Made by a program: the position numbers and the translations under genes. Shown one piece after another: positions 56,753 to 64,000 of a stretch of DNA of 64,000 nucleotides. The DNA comes from Paenibacillus herberti. Its GTDB lineage: Bacteria; Bacillota; Bacilli; Paenibacillales; Paenibacillaceae. The notes beneath the pieces are model-generated. The model did no database searches and was not told the DNA's origin. It saw only the letters and a program-made list of their open reading frames with translations. The DNA lies in the NCBI RefSeq assembly GCF_002233675.1, contig NZ_NMUQ01000003.1, positions 474,671-538,670 on the forward strand. The letters are read 5' to 3'. Positions within the stretch are counted from its first letter, which is position 1. Each line of letters begins with the position of its first letter.

Positions 56753-56758
56753 TATAAT
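56753..56758 (+). promoter_or_regulatory. -10 box of the metallophosphoesterase gene
   Basis: Perfect TATAAT 44 bp before the ATG at 56802; the best -35 (TTAACG, 56728-56733) is weak and spaced 19 bp. A small palindrome TTCGTTAACGAA overlaps the -35. Confidence 0.4.
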
Positions 56759-56801
56759 CTGGGTTGAATATCCAATCTAGCCGCCAAGGAGGAAGATCAA
56801 C

Positions 56802-57644
56802 ATGAAGCTGATTGTCATGGGAGACTTGCATTATAGTTCGCTTGATGAGTCAATGTCTGAATTAGAGCAGGTGCATACTGCCTACTACAGTAAGCTGATC
56901 GAACGATTTCTGGAGCAGGAGGCCGACTATCATATTTCCCTCGGAGATCTGACCAACTTAGGATCAAAAAGCGAGCTGGCTGAGATTTATGAGCTGATCG
57001 GCCGTTGGAAACGCCGGTTTATACAAGTACTCGGCAACCATGATCTCAACGTTCAGTCACGTGCTGACGTGCTGGCGCAAACAGGACAGCTGCGCTATCA
57101 TCGCATTGAGACAGATGAGCTGATGCTCGCTTTCCTGGATACGGCGCGCGATCAGGATTTACTCAACTGGGGCGGCTTCTTTGATGAGGAGCAGCTCGCC
57201 TGGCTGGAGGAGACTGTGGTTGCCTCTGGCAGCAAGCCGCTACTCGTGTTCGCTCATCATCCTGTCTACGAGACGACGGTCGGTTCCGAGGAGGTTATGG
57301 GCTCGATTGATCCGGACATCAATATGTGGCGGGCGTTGAACCGCAAGGAAGGTGTCGGCGTTTATTTCAATGGGCATACACATAACGAATCAATCGTGGT
57401 CAAAGATAACTGGACATTCGTACAGATGGCGGCTTGCCTGGATGTGCCTGCATTCCGCATCGTCCAAGTAGATGCCGAAGAGATTGCGATCTCGACATCC
57501 GAGGCCCTCGACAAGGAGATTACAGAAGGCCCAGCCATTCTATGCGCGCATATGAATCACTTCTCCCTGAACACATTTGCTAGAGGGCAGGAGTCGGACC
57601 TCGGAACGAGGGTTCCACTGAAGAACCGTACTGGGAGTTTGTAG
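56802..57644 (+). CDS. Calcineurin-like metallophosphoesterase
   Basis: 280-residue cytosolic binuclear metal phosphoesterase. The five motifs appear in order: MGDLHYS (Asp8, His10), SLGDLTNLGS, LGNHDLN, FAHHPVYE and FNGHTHNES. AAGGAGGAAG precedes the ATG. The fold covers cyclic-nucleotide phosphodiesterases and phosphoprotein phosphatases; the natural substrate is undetermined. It is single and ends in a repeat-rich region. Confidence 0.9.
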   Translation: MKLIVMGDLHYSSLDESMSELEQVHTAYYSKLIERFLEQEADYHISLGDLTNLGSKSELAEIYELIGRWKRRFIQVLGNHDLNVQSRADVLAQTGQLRYHRIETDELMLAFLDTARDQDLLNWGGFFDEEQLAWLEETVVASGSKPLLVFAHHPVYETTVGSEEVMGSIDPDINMWRALNRKEGVGVYFNGHTHNESIVVKDNWTFVQMAACLDVPAFRIVQVDAEEIAISTSEALDKEITEGPAILCAHMNHFSLNTFARGQESDLGTRVPLKNRTGSL

Positions 57645-57654
57645 GAGAGTTTGT

Positions 57655-57742
57655 AGCAACTTTATAGGCGGCTTAGAAGCGGCTTTATAAGCGACTTAGG
57701 AGCGACTTAGAAGCAGCTTAGAAGCAGCTTAGAAGCGACTAA
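57655..57742. repeat. Short degenerate tandem repeat
   Basis: About six units of roughly 12 bp, (A)GC(G/A)(G/A)CTTAGAAGC, immediately after the metallophosphoesterase stop. Nothing else is seen until the terminator at 57816. Confidence 0.6.
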
Positions 57743-57815
57743 CCTTAGTCATTTTTCGCAAGCCGGACTTATTCGATTGAAAATCAAAAGTAACCACAAT
57801 TGAAATGGATCGCTC

Positions 57816-57856
57816 AGCCCGCAGACCTTTTGAGGTCTGCGGGCTTTTCCTTTTTC
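57816..57856 (+). terminator. Terminator of the metallophosphoesterase gene
   Basis: Twelve-bp stem AGCCCGCAGACC/GGTCTGCGGGCT around TTTTGA, then TTTCCTTTTTC. Confidence 0.85.
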
Positions 57857-57988
57857 TTGGAGATGCCCGGCCGCTTCTGCTTGTTCTCTAACATGTTAGA
57901 CGATGATAACTAGCTCATGTACGGTAGCCAGAGTCGTTTTTCGTCAATTTATGTACTAGCGAACAGACCAACTCGCCCATGGATGTTC

Positions 57989-58070
57989 TAACGGACCTGA
58001 GAAGCGTTATTTGGATCAAAATGAGGGTTTTTCCGTGAAATTCACTCAATAGCGTCTCTCAGGTCCGTTA
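57989..58070. repeat. Dispersed palindrome, copy 3 (best conserved)
   Basis: Arms TAACGGACCTGAGAAGCGTT-ATT (57989-58011) and AATAGCGTCTCTCAGGTCCG-TTA (58048-58070), near-perfect complements separated by 36 nt. The same family as 611-664 and 36992-37068. The rest of the 57857-58271 gap holds only CACATCACC-type simple repeats (about 58115-58170). Confidence 0.7.
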
Positions 58071-58271
58071 CGTATTGAGGAGAGGGCATGCACTAGTGAA
58101 ACTTAGAGTACCTCAAATCACATCACATCTTCACACCACATCACCATCACCACACCAGATCACCACATTCATGCACGATTGAAACTTACCGCTGTCATCT
58201 AGGTGAAGTGGTATATCTCCCTAACTTTTAATGATATTTGGCGCTGCCTGACGGGACTTCTATGGCAAAAT

Positions 58272-58308
58272 AAAACCGGGCCCTTCCCAGTGTAATGGGA
58301 GGGCCCGG
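58272..58308 (-). terminator. Terminator of the MATE gene (minus strand)
   Basis: Thirteen to fourteen-bp stem CCGGGCCCTTCCCA/TGGGAGGGCCCGG (one bulge) with a T-run on the minus strand (TTTTA). Confidence 0.8.
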
Positions 58309-58317
58309 CAAGTGAGA

Positions 58318-58392
58318 GCGGGAGGAGCGAAGCGGCCGGAACCCGCCTGCAAGAGCGGCCGGAACCCGCCCGCAGAAGCGGTCGGAATATAT
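58318..58392. repeat. 23-bp tandem repeat, about 2.5 copies
   Basis: AGCGGCCGGAACCCGCC(C/T)GCA repeated with a partial third copy, in the 3' untranslated region of the MATE gene. Confidence 0.65.
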
Positions 58393-58481
58393 GCGGCGGT
58401 GTTGCCTTAGAGGCCAGATTCGGCCCTATGCCACCGGCCTTGTACCAACAGCCCTGTACCTTCGACCCTATGCCTCCCGCT

Positions 58482-59849
58482 TTATGCCGATTTCCCGACT
58501 CGCTGCGGAGAACGCTGAACGATGCGCAGTCGGATACCGAAGCCGAGTGTAGCAAAGGTCAATCCGGCTGTGATGCCGACCCAGAACCCGTAAGGGCCGA
58601 GATCTGTCCAGGCGGCGAGCGCATAACCGAGCGGCATGCCAATGACCCAGTAAGAGACGAAGGCGACGATGAACGGAATCTTCACATCTTTGTAGCCGCG
58701 AAGCGCTCCCTGGAGCGCTGCCTGGGAGGCGTCGGACAACTGGAACAAAAGCGCAAATATCAGGAAAGTGACCATAAGCACGGCGACCTCAGGATCACCA
58801 GTGTACATGGCGGCGATGACCGGCCGGAAGAAATAGAGTACGGCGGCCGCCGTAACCATCAGGCCAACGGCCATGGTGACGCCCATTTTGGCATACAAAC
58901 GAGCGTGTTGGAAGCGTCCTGAACCTGCCTCGTAGGAGACGAGGATTGTCAATGCCATGCTAATGCTGAGCGGCACCATGAACAGTAGCGAGGAGAAGCT
59001 CAAAGTCGCTTGGTGGGCAGCAATCGTATTTGTACTGAACATACCTCCCATGAACAGGGTGACCACCGCGAAAATACTCGCTTCAAAAAAGGTCGACAAG
59101 CCCATCGGAACACCGATGCCGAGCAGCTCTTTCCAGCTTTTCCAGGATGGTTTGTACCAACGCCGGAACAGCCGGTGAACGCGCAGCGCCTCCGTGCGGA
59201 ATGTCAGCCAGATGCTGACTATAAAAATAAACCAATAAGTGATGCCGGTCGCATACCCGGAGCCGATCCCGCCAAGACGCGGCATGCCCAGCTCGCCGAA
59301 AATAAGGCCGTAATTAAGCAACGCATTCAACGGAATGGCAGTTAACATCATCATCATGGTCATTCGTGTATAACCCTGCGCTTCCCAGAAATACCGCAGC
59401 ACATAGCTGCCGAACAAAGGGATCACGCCGATGGCTAAACCACCTAGGAAATGTTTGGCGATGTGCTGGACTTCTGGTTCTAGTCCCATCAGACCTAAGA
59501 TGGGCTCGAGACTGAGCCAGCCTCCGAGAAGAACGATAATGGAGAAGAGCAGCGATAGATAAAGCGCCTGCACTACCGGGCGGGAAATACCGTCTTTTTC
59601 GCCGCGTCCGATCATCTGGCCGATAATTGGCGTAACAGCGAATAGTATGGCATTCATACCTGTCATAATCGGCATAAACAGGCTGGAGCCGACGGCGACA
59701 CCTGCCAAGTCGAATGTGCCAGCGCGGCCGGACATCATGGTGTCTATTACACTCATGGCCGTATAACTGACCTGGGTTACAACGATAGGACCGAGAATCG
59801 AGAGAAATAAGAGCATTTTTCCGCGTAACGCGGGTTCGTGGCGAATCAT
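58482..59849 (-). CDS. MATE family multidrug/toxin efflux transporter
   Basis: 455 residues from ATG 59849 (GGAGG 12 nt upstream), twelve TM helices in two six-helix bundles. N-terminal bundle: GPIVVTQVSYTAMSVIDTMM, GVAVGSSLFMPIMTGMNAIL, TPIIGQMIGRGEKDGISR. C-terminal bundle: GVPMGLSTFFEASIFAVVTL, NTIAAHQATLSFSSLLFMVP, LSISMALTILVSYEAGSG. The pattern is that of NorM/MatE Na+/H+ antiporters exporting cationic compounds. The specificity is unknown. An upstream in-frame extension to 59981 has no ribosome binding site. Confidence 0.93.
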   Translation of the reverse strand: MIRHEPALRGKMLLFLSILGPIVVTQVSYTAMSVIDTMMSGRAGTFDLAGVAVGSSLFMPIMTGMNAILFAVTPIIGQMIGRGEKDGISRPVVQALYLSLLFSIIVLLGGWLSLEPILGLMGLEPEVQHIAKHFLGGLAIGVIPLFGSYVLRYFWEAQGYTRMTMMMMLTAIPLNALLNYGLIFGELGMPRLGGIGSGYATGITYWFIFIVSIWLTFRTEALRVHRLFRRWYKPSWKSWKELLGIGVPMGLSTFFEASIFAVVTLFMGGMFSTNTIAAHQATLSFSSLLFMVPLSISMALTILVSYEAGSGRFQHARLYAKMGVTMAVGLMVTAAAVLYFFRPVIAAMYTGDPEVAVLMVTFLIFALLFQLSDASQAALQGALRGYKDVKIPFIVAFVSYWVIGMPLGYALAAWTDLGPYGFWVGITAGLTFATLGFGIRLRIVQRSPQRVGKSA

Positions 59850-59999
59850 AATCCGTACTAACCTCCAGTGGAGCGGGTGACACGGTTGATTTCCTGGGAG
59901 CACTAGAAGCGTGGGGCCGGGGATGTGTCTGCTCAAAAGAATAAGATCTGCCCCTGAGGACAGATCTATGTATTGTAGCACAAAGGCAGAACTATCTCA

Positions 60000-61025
60000 T
60001 TATGTAACTTTAATTGGCTGTGACGATTCGCGCGGGATCAGGCGATGCGGCACGATGACGCGCCGCTGCTCCGGCTGCTCTCCTTTAACCGAGCGCAGCA
60101 GCAGTCCCGCCGCCTCCAGACCAAGATGATATACGCCGATATCAACGGAGCTAATGGGTGGAGAACTGACTGGTGACATAGGGTTGTCGTTGAAGCCGAA
60201 CACAGCCATATCTTCCGGCACAGAATAGCCAAGCTCCGACAGAGAATTGAGGAGGCTGAACGCCAAAAGATCATCCATAACAACGAGTGCGGTCGGCCTA
60301 TCTGGTCGGTCCATCAGTGCTCGAACAGCGCTTGTGCTGTCCGCACGCACCAGCTCTGTACTCACGAACCAGCCGGGCTGAGGTTCAATGCCAGCCTCTT
60401 CAAGCGCTCTGCGATAGCCCTCATGACGGTCGGCGGAAACGACGAGTTCGAGCGGTCCGCTCGCATATCCGATACGACGATGGCCTAGCTCCAATAGATG
60501 GCGTGTGACATCATATGCTGCTTGCACATTATCGTTGTCTACGGTTAGAATATCGGGCCGTTCCCGATCGCGTCCAATTAACACGAACGGGAACGATTCC
60601 TGCTGCAGGTAGCGGATGACCGTATCGTCGAGGCGTGATTGTAACAAAATAATGCCGTCGACGCGCCTTCCTTTGACAAGTCTCGTAACCGCTTCCAGCT
60701 CCTCTTGCTCTGATTTGCCTGTTTTGAGCAGCAGATCATATCCGGCACGTGTCGCTTTGCTCAGAATGCCCCGTGTCACTTCAGAGAAGAAGATATCGAG
60801 GAAAGCCTCATCCGCATTTCTCGGAAGCAACAGCCCGATCGTCATTGTCGTTCGAGAAACGAGATTTTTGGCCATAAGATTAGGATGATAGCCGAGATCT
60901 TCCATAACGATTTTAACCTTTTTTGTCGTTGCCGCGCTAATGCGTGTGCTTCCAGAAATGACACGCGACACGGTAGAAGGGGATACTCCGGCCTTTTTGG
61001 CCACATCAATAATGGTTACATTCAT
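60000..61025 (-). CDS. LacI family transcriptional repressor
   Basis: 341 residues. The HTH (about 2-24) reads VTIIDVAKKAGVSPSTVSRV followed by the hinge helix region. The periplasmic-binding-protein-like sensor has TIGLLLPRNADEAFLDIFFS, VDGIILLQSR, GHRRIGYASGPLE and FGFNDNPMSPVSSPPISSV. Such proteins bind a sugar effector. With the alpha-glycosidase gene just upstream on the same strand (terminator between them), a maltose/maltodextrin (MalR-like) role is plausible. It lies upstream of the MATE gene in the same orientation, but with a gap of 151 bp. Confidence 0.9.
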   Translation of the reverse strand: MNVTIIDVAKKAGVSPSTVSRVISGSTRISAATTKKVKIVMEDLGYHPNLMAKNLVSRTTMTIGLLLPRNADEAFLDIFFSEVTRGILSKATRAGYDLLLKTGKSEQEELEAVTRLVKGRRVDGIILLQSRLDDTVIRYLQQESFPFVLIGRDRERPDILTVDNDNVQAAYDVTRHLLELGHRRIGYASGPLELVVSADRHEGYRRALEEAGIEPQPGWFVSTELVRADSTSAVRALMDRPDRPTALVVMDDLLAFSLLNSLSELGYSVPEDMAVFGFNDNPMSPVSSPPISSVDIGVYHLGLEAAGLLLRSVKGEQPEQRRVIVPHRLIPRESSQPIKVT

Positions 61026-61144
61026 CGGTTACAGTCCTCTGCTTGAGCGAATGGTAGGCCTTGAGGCCAGGGTGAATGCTAAGAAAATTGTAAGCCGGGC
61101 GAGGTGGGAAATGCAAGGAATCCTCCTAAAATCATCATTGAAAT

Positions 61145-61171
61145 AAAAAAGAGGCGGATGGGGTCCGCCTC
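61145..61171 (-). terminator. Terminator of the GH13 gene (minus strand)
   Basis: Eight-bp stem GAGGCGGA/TCCGCCTC around TGGGG, with six T residues on the minus strand. 61172-61298 also contains a direct repeat CCTTTGACTTCCTAG, two copies. Confidence 0.8.
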
Positions 61172-61298
61172 AAGAAGGATTGTTTATGATTATTGAACGT
61201 CTCTGCCTTTGACTTCCTAGCCTTTGACTTCCTAGCCTTTGGCTGTATTAGCCTTGCCCCAGCGGGCTTCTTACAATCTTGGTCAGAGAGTTGAAGTC

Positions 61299-63041
61299 CT
61301 AATTCGCCCGCAGTAAGGCATAACCGAATGGCTCGAGCTCCAAAGAAAGCTTGCCGCCCGCAGCTTTAAGCTCTGCCCCGCTGAGCATCTCTTGCCAGTT
61401 CGAATGAGTCACGCCCAGCACAATGCTTGCCGCTGTATCACTTGGATTAACCGCGATCAGGTAATGGTCCATCTCATCGCTGCGTTCCAGAACGAGCAAG
61501 CTTTCTCCTTCGTTCGCGTGGAGGAAGTTCAGCGTGCCGCTGCGCAGTGCACGATGTTCCTTGCGGATCTTGATCAGCCCTTGAAAATGCCGGAATAGCT
61601 CGCGATCCTGCTTGTCCTGGTCCCATTCCATGCATTTGCGACAGCCCGGATCCCGATCGCCGTCCAGCCCGATTTCATCCCCGTAGTAGACGCAAGGTGC
61701 GCCCGGGAATACGAATTGGAGCAGCGTAGCGAGCTTCATTCGCTCTTTGCTGCCGCCGCACAGCGTCAGTAGGCGCTCCGTGTCATGGCTGCCGAGCAGG
61801 TTAAAGGCCACTTCATTGGCCTGGTCCGGATAGCTCGCCAGTAGTTCGGCAATTTTACCAGCAAAACGGCTTGCGTCAATGATGCCCTTTCCGGCAAAAT
61901 CCACGACCAAATCGGTAAATGGATAGTTCATTACCGCGTCGAACTGGTCGCCGCCCAGCCAAGGCAGCGAATCGTGAAAGAGTTCTCCGAGAATATAAAC
62001 GTCCGGATTGGCCGATTTGACCGTATTACGGAATTCCCGCCAGAACTGCATGTCCACCTCGTTGGCGACATCAAGCCTCCAGCCATCGATCCCGGTCTCT
62101 TCGATCCAATATCGCGCAACATCAAGCAGATACTCCTTAACCTCGGGATGCTCCGTATTCAGCTTTGGCATACGCGGCTCGAACGCGAACGTCTCATAGG
62201 TTGGAAGTCCATCCTTCAATCCTATCGGCCATTCCATCACTCGAAACCAGTCCGCGTATTTGGAATCCTTTCCGTTTTTCTGCACGTCTTTGAAAGGTTC
62301 AAATTCCTTACCGCTGTGGTTGAATACCGCGTCCAGCATGACCTTAATTCCGCGTTCATGGCAGGCATCGACAAGTTGCTTAAACAGCTTGTTATCACCG
62401 AAATGCGCATCTACCTTTTTATAATCAAGCGTATCGTACTTATGATTCGTCGTTGCCTGGAACAATGGATTGAAGTAAATCGCATTCACGCCGAGCTCCT
62501 GCAGATGGTCTAAGTGGTCGATGATCCCCTGCAAGTCGCCGCCGAAAAAGTTGCTTGGAGTAGGTTCTCCGCCCCAAGGTTCGGTCCCCTCCGGATCATT
62601 GGACGGGTCGCCGTTGGCGAAGCGCTCCGGGAAGATCTGGTAGAATACGGCCTCTTTGACCCAGTCTGGAGGAGTAAGTACATCAATTGGACTGAGGTAA
62701 GGGAAGTCAAACATCTTGTGCGGGTCGATAGGCTCATCTTCACGGAAGCCCTTTTCTTCATAAAAGAGGATCCCATACTCGGAACGAAGCTCGAAGGCAT
62801 ACTTCATGCGGCGCATGGAGGGCTGAGCCTCAGCTTGCCAGTAGTCGAAGAGCTCGTCGGATGGGAGCTTGCGCATGACGGTTTTGGACACGGTACGCTC
62901 CCAGGCGTATTTGTCTCCATGGATCAGGATGACTTCGGTGAGATCGTCTTTTTTGCTCCTTAGGCGTATGTGGAGCGTTTTTGTATCATAGGCGTAGGCC
63001 CAGTTGCCGCGTGGTCGGTGGTAGATAGCTTCAAAATTCAT
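61299..63041 (-). CDS. GH13 alpha-glycosidase (neopullulanase/cyclomaltodextrinase type)
   Basis: 580 residues from ATG 63041 with GGAGGAATCC upstream. A CBM34-like N-terminal domain (about 1-120, FEAIYHRPRGNWAYAYD) precedes the barrel: VFYQIFPERFANGDPSND, LGVNAIYFNPLFQATTNHKY, VMLDAVFNHSG, WRLDVANEVD (nucleophile Asp), ILGELFHDS (acid Glu) and LLGSHDTERLLTLC (transition-state Asp). It cleaves alpha-1,4 (and possibly 1,6) glucans or cyclodextrins in the cytosol, as no signal peptide is seen. The frame continues upstream through the repeat array to 63224, but that extension is repeat-encoded and lacks a start signal. Confidence 0.94.
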   Translation of the reverse strand: MNFEAIYHRPRGNWAYAYDTKTLHIRLRSKKDDLTEVILIHGDKYAWERTVSKTVMRKLPSDELFDYWQAEAQPSMRRMKYAFELRSEYGILFYEEKGFREDEPIDPHKMFDFPYLSPIDVLTPPDWVKEAVFYQIFPERFANGDPSNDPEGTEPWGGEPTPSNFFGGDLQGIIDHLDHLQELGVNAIYFNPLFQATTNHKYDTLDYKKVDAHFGDNKLFKQLVDACHERGIKVMLDAVFNHSGKEFEPFKDVQKNGKDSKYADWFRVMEWPIGLKDGLPTYETFAFEPRMPKLNTEHPEVKEYLLDVARYWIEETGIDGWRLDVANEVDMQFWREFRNTVKSANPDVYILGELFHDSLPWLGGDQFDAVMNYPFTDLVVDFAGKGIIDASRFAGKIAELLASYPDQANEVAFNLLGSHDTERLLTLCGGSKERMKLATLLQFVFPGAPCVYYGDEIGLDGDRDPGCRKCMEWDQDKQDRELFRHFQGLIKIRKEHRALRSGTLNFLHANEGESLLVLERSDEMDHYLIAVNPSDTAASIVLGVTHSNWQEMLSGAELKAAGGKLSLELEPFGYALLRAN

Positions 63042-63076
63042 ATTGGATTCCTCCTGAACGAGAGTAGGTATGTAAT

Positions 63077-64000
63077 TGAAACTACTTGAAAAGCGTTCCG
63101 CGGGCTCGATGGGCTGAAGCAAGTAGTCGAAGCTACTTGAAAGGCGGTGCCGCGGACTTGATGGCTGAAGCAAGTAGTCGAAGCTACTTGAAAGGCGTGC
63201 CGCGGGCCGAAAAGCCCGAATCAAGTAGTCGAAGCTACTTGAAAGGCGTACCGCGAGCTTGATGGCTGAATCAAGTAGTCGAAGCTACTTGAAAGGCGGT
63301 GCCGCGGGCTTGATGGCTGAATCAAGTAGTCGAAGCTACTTGAAAGGCGTGCCGCGAGCTGAAAAGTCCGAATCAAGTAGTCGAAACTACTTGAAAGGCG
63401 GTGCCGCGGACCGAAAAGCCCAAAGCAAGTAGTCGAAGCTACTTGAAAGGCGGTGCCGCGAGCTGAAAAGTCCGAATCAAGTAGTCGAAGCTACTTGAAA
63501 GGCGTACCTTGGGCCGAAAAGCCCGAATCAAGTAGTCGAAGCTACTTGAAAAGCGTGCCGCGAGCTGAAAAGTCCGAATCAAGTAGTCGAAGCTACTTGA
63601 AAGGCGTACCGCGAGCTGAAAAGTCCGAATCAAGTAGTCAAAGCTACTTGAAAGGCGTGCCGCGAGCTGAAAAGTCCGAATCAAGTAGTCAAAGCTACTT
63701 GAAAGGCGTGCCTTGGGCCGAAAAGGCCGAATCAAGTAGTCGAAGCTACTTGAAAGGCGTACCGCGAGCTGAAAAGTCCGAATCAAGTAGTCGAAGCTAC
63801 TTGAAAAGCGTGCCGCGAGCTGAAAAGGCCGAAGCAAGTAGTCGAAACTACTTGAAAGGCGGTGCCGCGGACCGAAAAGCCCGAAGCAAGTAGTCGAAGC
63901 TACTTGAAAGGCGTGCCGCGAGCTGAAAAGTCCGAATCAAGTAGTCAAAGCTACTTGAAAGGCGTGCCGCGAGCTGAAAAGTCCGAATCAAGTAGTCGAA
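63077..64000. repeat. Array B: 18 copies of the 51-bp palindromic unit, running off the window
   Basis: Cores CAAGTAGTC(G/A)AAGCTACTTG start at 63120, 63171, 63222, 63272, 63323, 63374, 63426, 63478, 63529, 63580, 63631, 63682, 63733, 63784, 63835, 63887, 63938 and 63989; spacing is 50-52, mostly 51. A half copy lies at 63077. The remaining ~31 bp read AAAGGCGTGCCGCGAGCTGA followed by AAAGTCCGAAT in most copies. It sits upstream of the GH13 gene and continues beyond position 64000. Confidence 0.95.

Noticed and set aside
63042..63224. N-terminal extension of the GH13 frame through the repeats
   Set aside because: The extra residues are translated repeat (SSSFDYL), have no ribosome binding site, and the ATG at 63041 has a strong one.
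63453..63893. Long open frames on both strands inside array B
   Set aside because: A unit of mostly 51 bp (17 codons) with no stop stays open on several frames by chance, with no start signals or recognisable protein features.
63077..64000. The 51-bp array looks like a CRISPR (about 20-nt repeat plus about 31-nt spacer)
   Set aside because: The would-be spacers are nearly identical from copy to copy, the repeat is unusually short, and no cas genes are nearby. The same applies to 36555-36905.

Overview
The window looks like chromosomal DNA of a spore-forming, Paenibacillus-like Firmicute. The signs are a spore-germination receptor operon (gerA type), a SpoIIM-family gene, AAGGAGG-type ribosome binding sites, sigma-A promoters, a CcpA-type cre site, several AraC and WYL regulators, and a moderately high GC content (judged by eye). 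No rRNA, tRNA, prophage module, transposase or CRISPR array was found. Nearly all genes are intact; one WYL regulator is split by an apparent frameshift.

Layout. 1-5.7 kb: end of acpS, a cytochrome c-551 lipoprotein, an AraC regulator, mutY with an overlapping KDPG aldolase, and a DUF418 membrane protein. 5.8-12.3 kb: a two-component system, then glpK and glpD, with glpK behind a strong promoter overlapped by a cre-like site. 12.4-15.3 kb: an AraC regulator divergent from a PhyH dioxygenase plus beta-propeller pair. 15.4-17.6 kb: a nucleotide-sugar dehydratase-like SDR, a second MurG-like glycosyltransferase and a 29-residue membrane peptide, all translationally coupled. 17.6-24.4 kb: an AraC regulator divergent from five tightly packed genes (COG3618 lactonase, tagaturonate reductase, altronate dehydratase, L-galactose dehydrogenase-like aldo/keto reductase, zinc dehydrogenase). 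Together these encode L-galactose -> L-galactonolactone -> L-galactonate -> D-tagaturonate -> D-altronate -> 2-keto-3-deoxygluconate. The KDPG aldolase at 3.8 kb could serve the last step after a kinase that is not in the window.

24.4-36.2 kb: a heptad-repeat coiled-coil protein, two WYL regulators (one frameshifted), a slipin, and a membrane-protein/DUF4129/DUF4350/MoxR/DUF58/SpoIIM/RDD operon joined by overlapping starts. 36.2-37.2 kb is intergenic and packed with repeats. 37.2-47.3 kb: a secreted transglutaminase-like protein, a CvfC-like Nfu_N/HEAT protein, a metallo-beta-lactamase-fold hydrolase with a repeat insert, a Gfo/Idh/MocA oxidoreductase, a small membrane-anchored protein, an asymmetric ABC-F ATPase and a GH42 beta-galactosidase. 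47.3-54 kb: a gerA-type operon (AA-AC-small protein-AB) divergent from a 780-residue protein made of about 38 fourteen-residue YadA-head-like repeats and a phage-appendage-type autoproteolytic C-terminus. 54.1-63 kb: an ABC exporter pair, a metallophosphoesterase, a MATE transporter, a LacI regulator and a GH13 alpha-glycosidase. From 63.1 kb to the window end there is an array of a 51-bp unit with a palindromic core.

The most notable observations are the SHAEG-repeat/G2-peptidase protein beside the germination operon, two separate arrays (36.6 kb and 63.1-64 kb) of the same 51-bp palindrome-centred unit, the compact L-galactose pathway operon, the SDR/MurG-like/microprotein operon, and the one-canonical-one-degenerate ATP-site pattern in the ABC-F protein.
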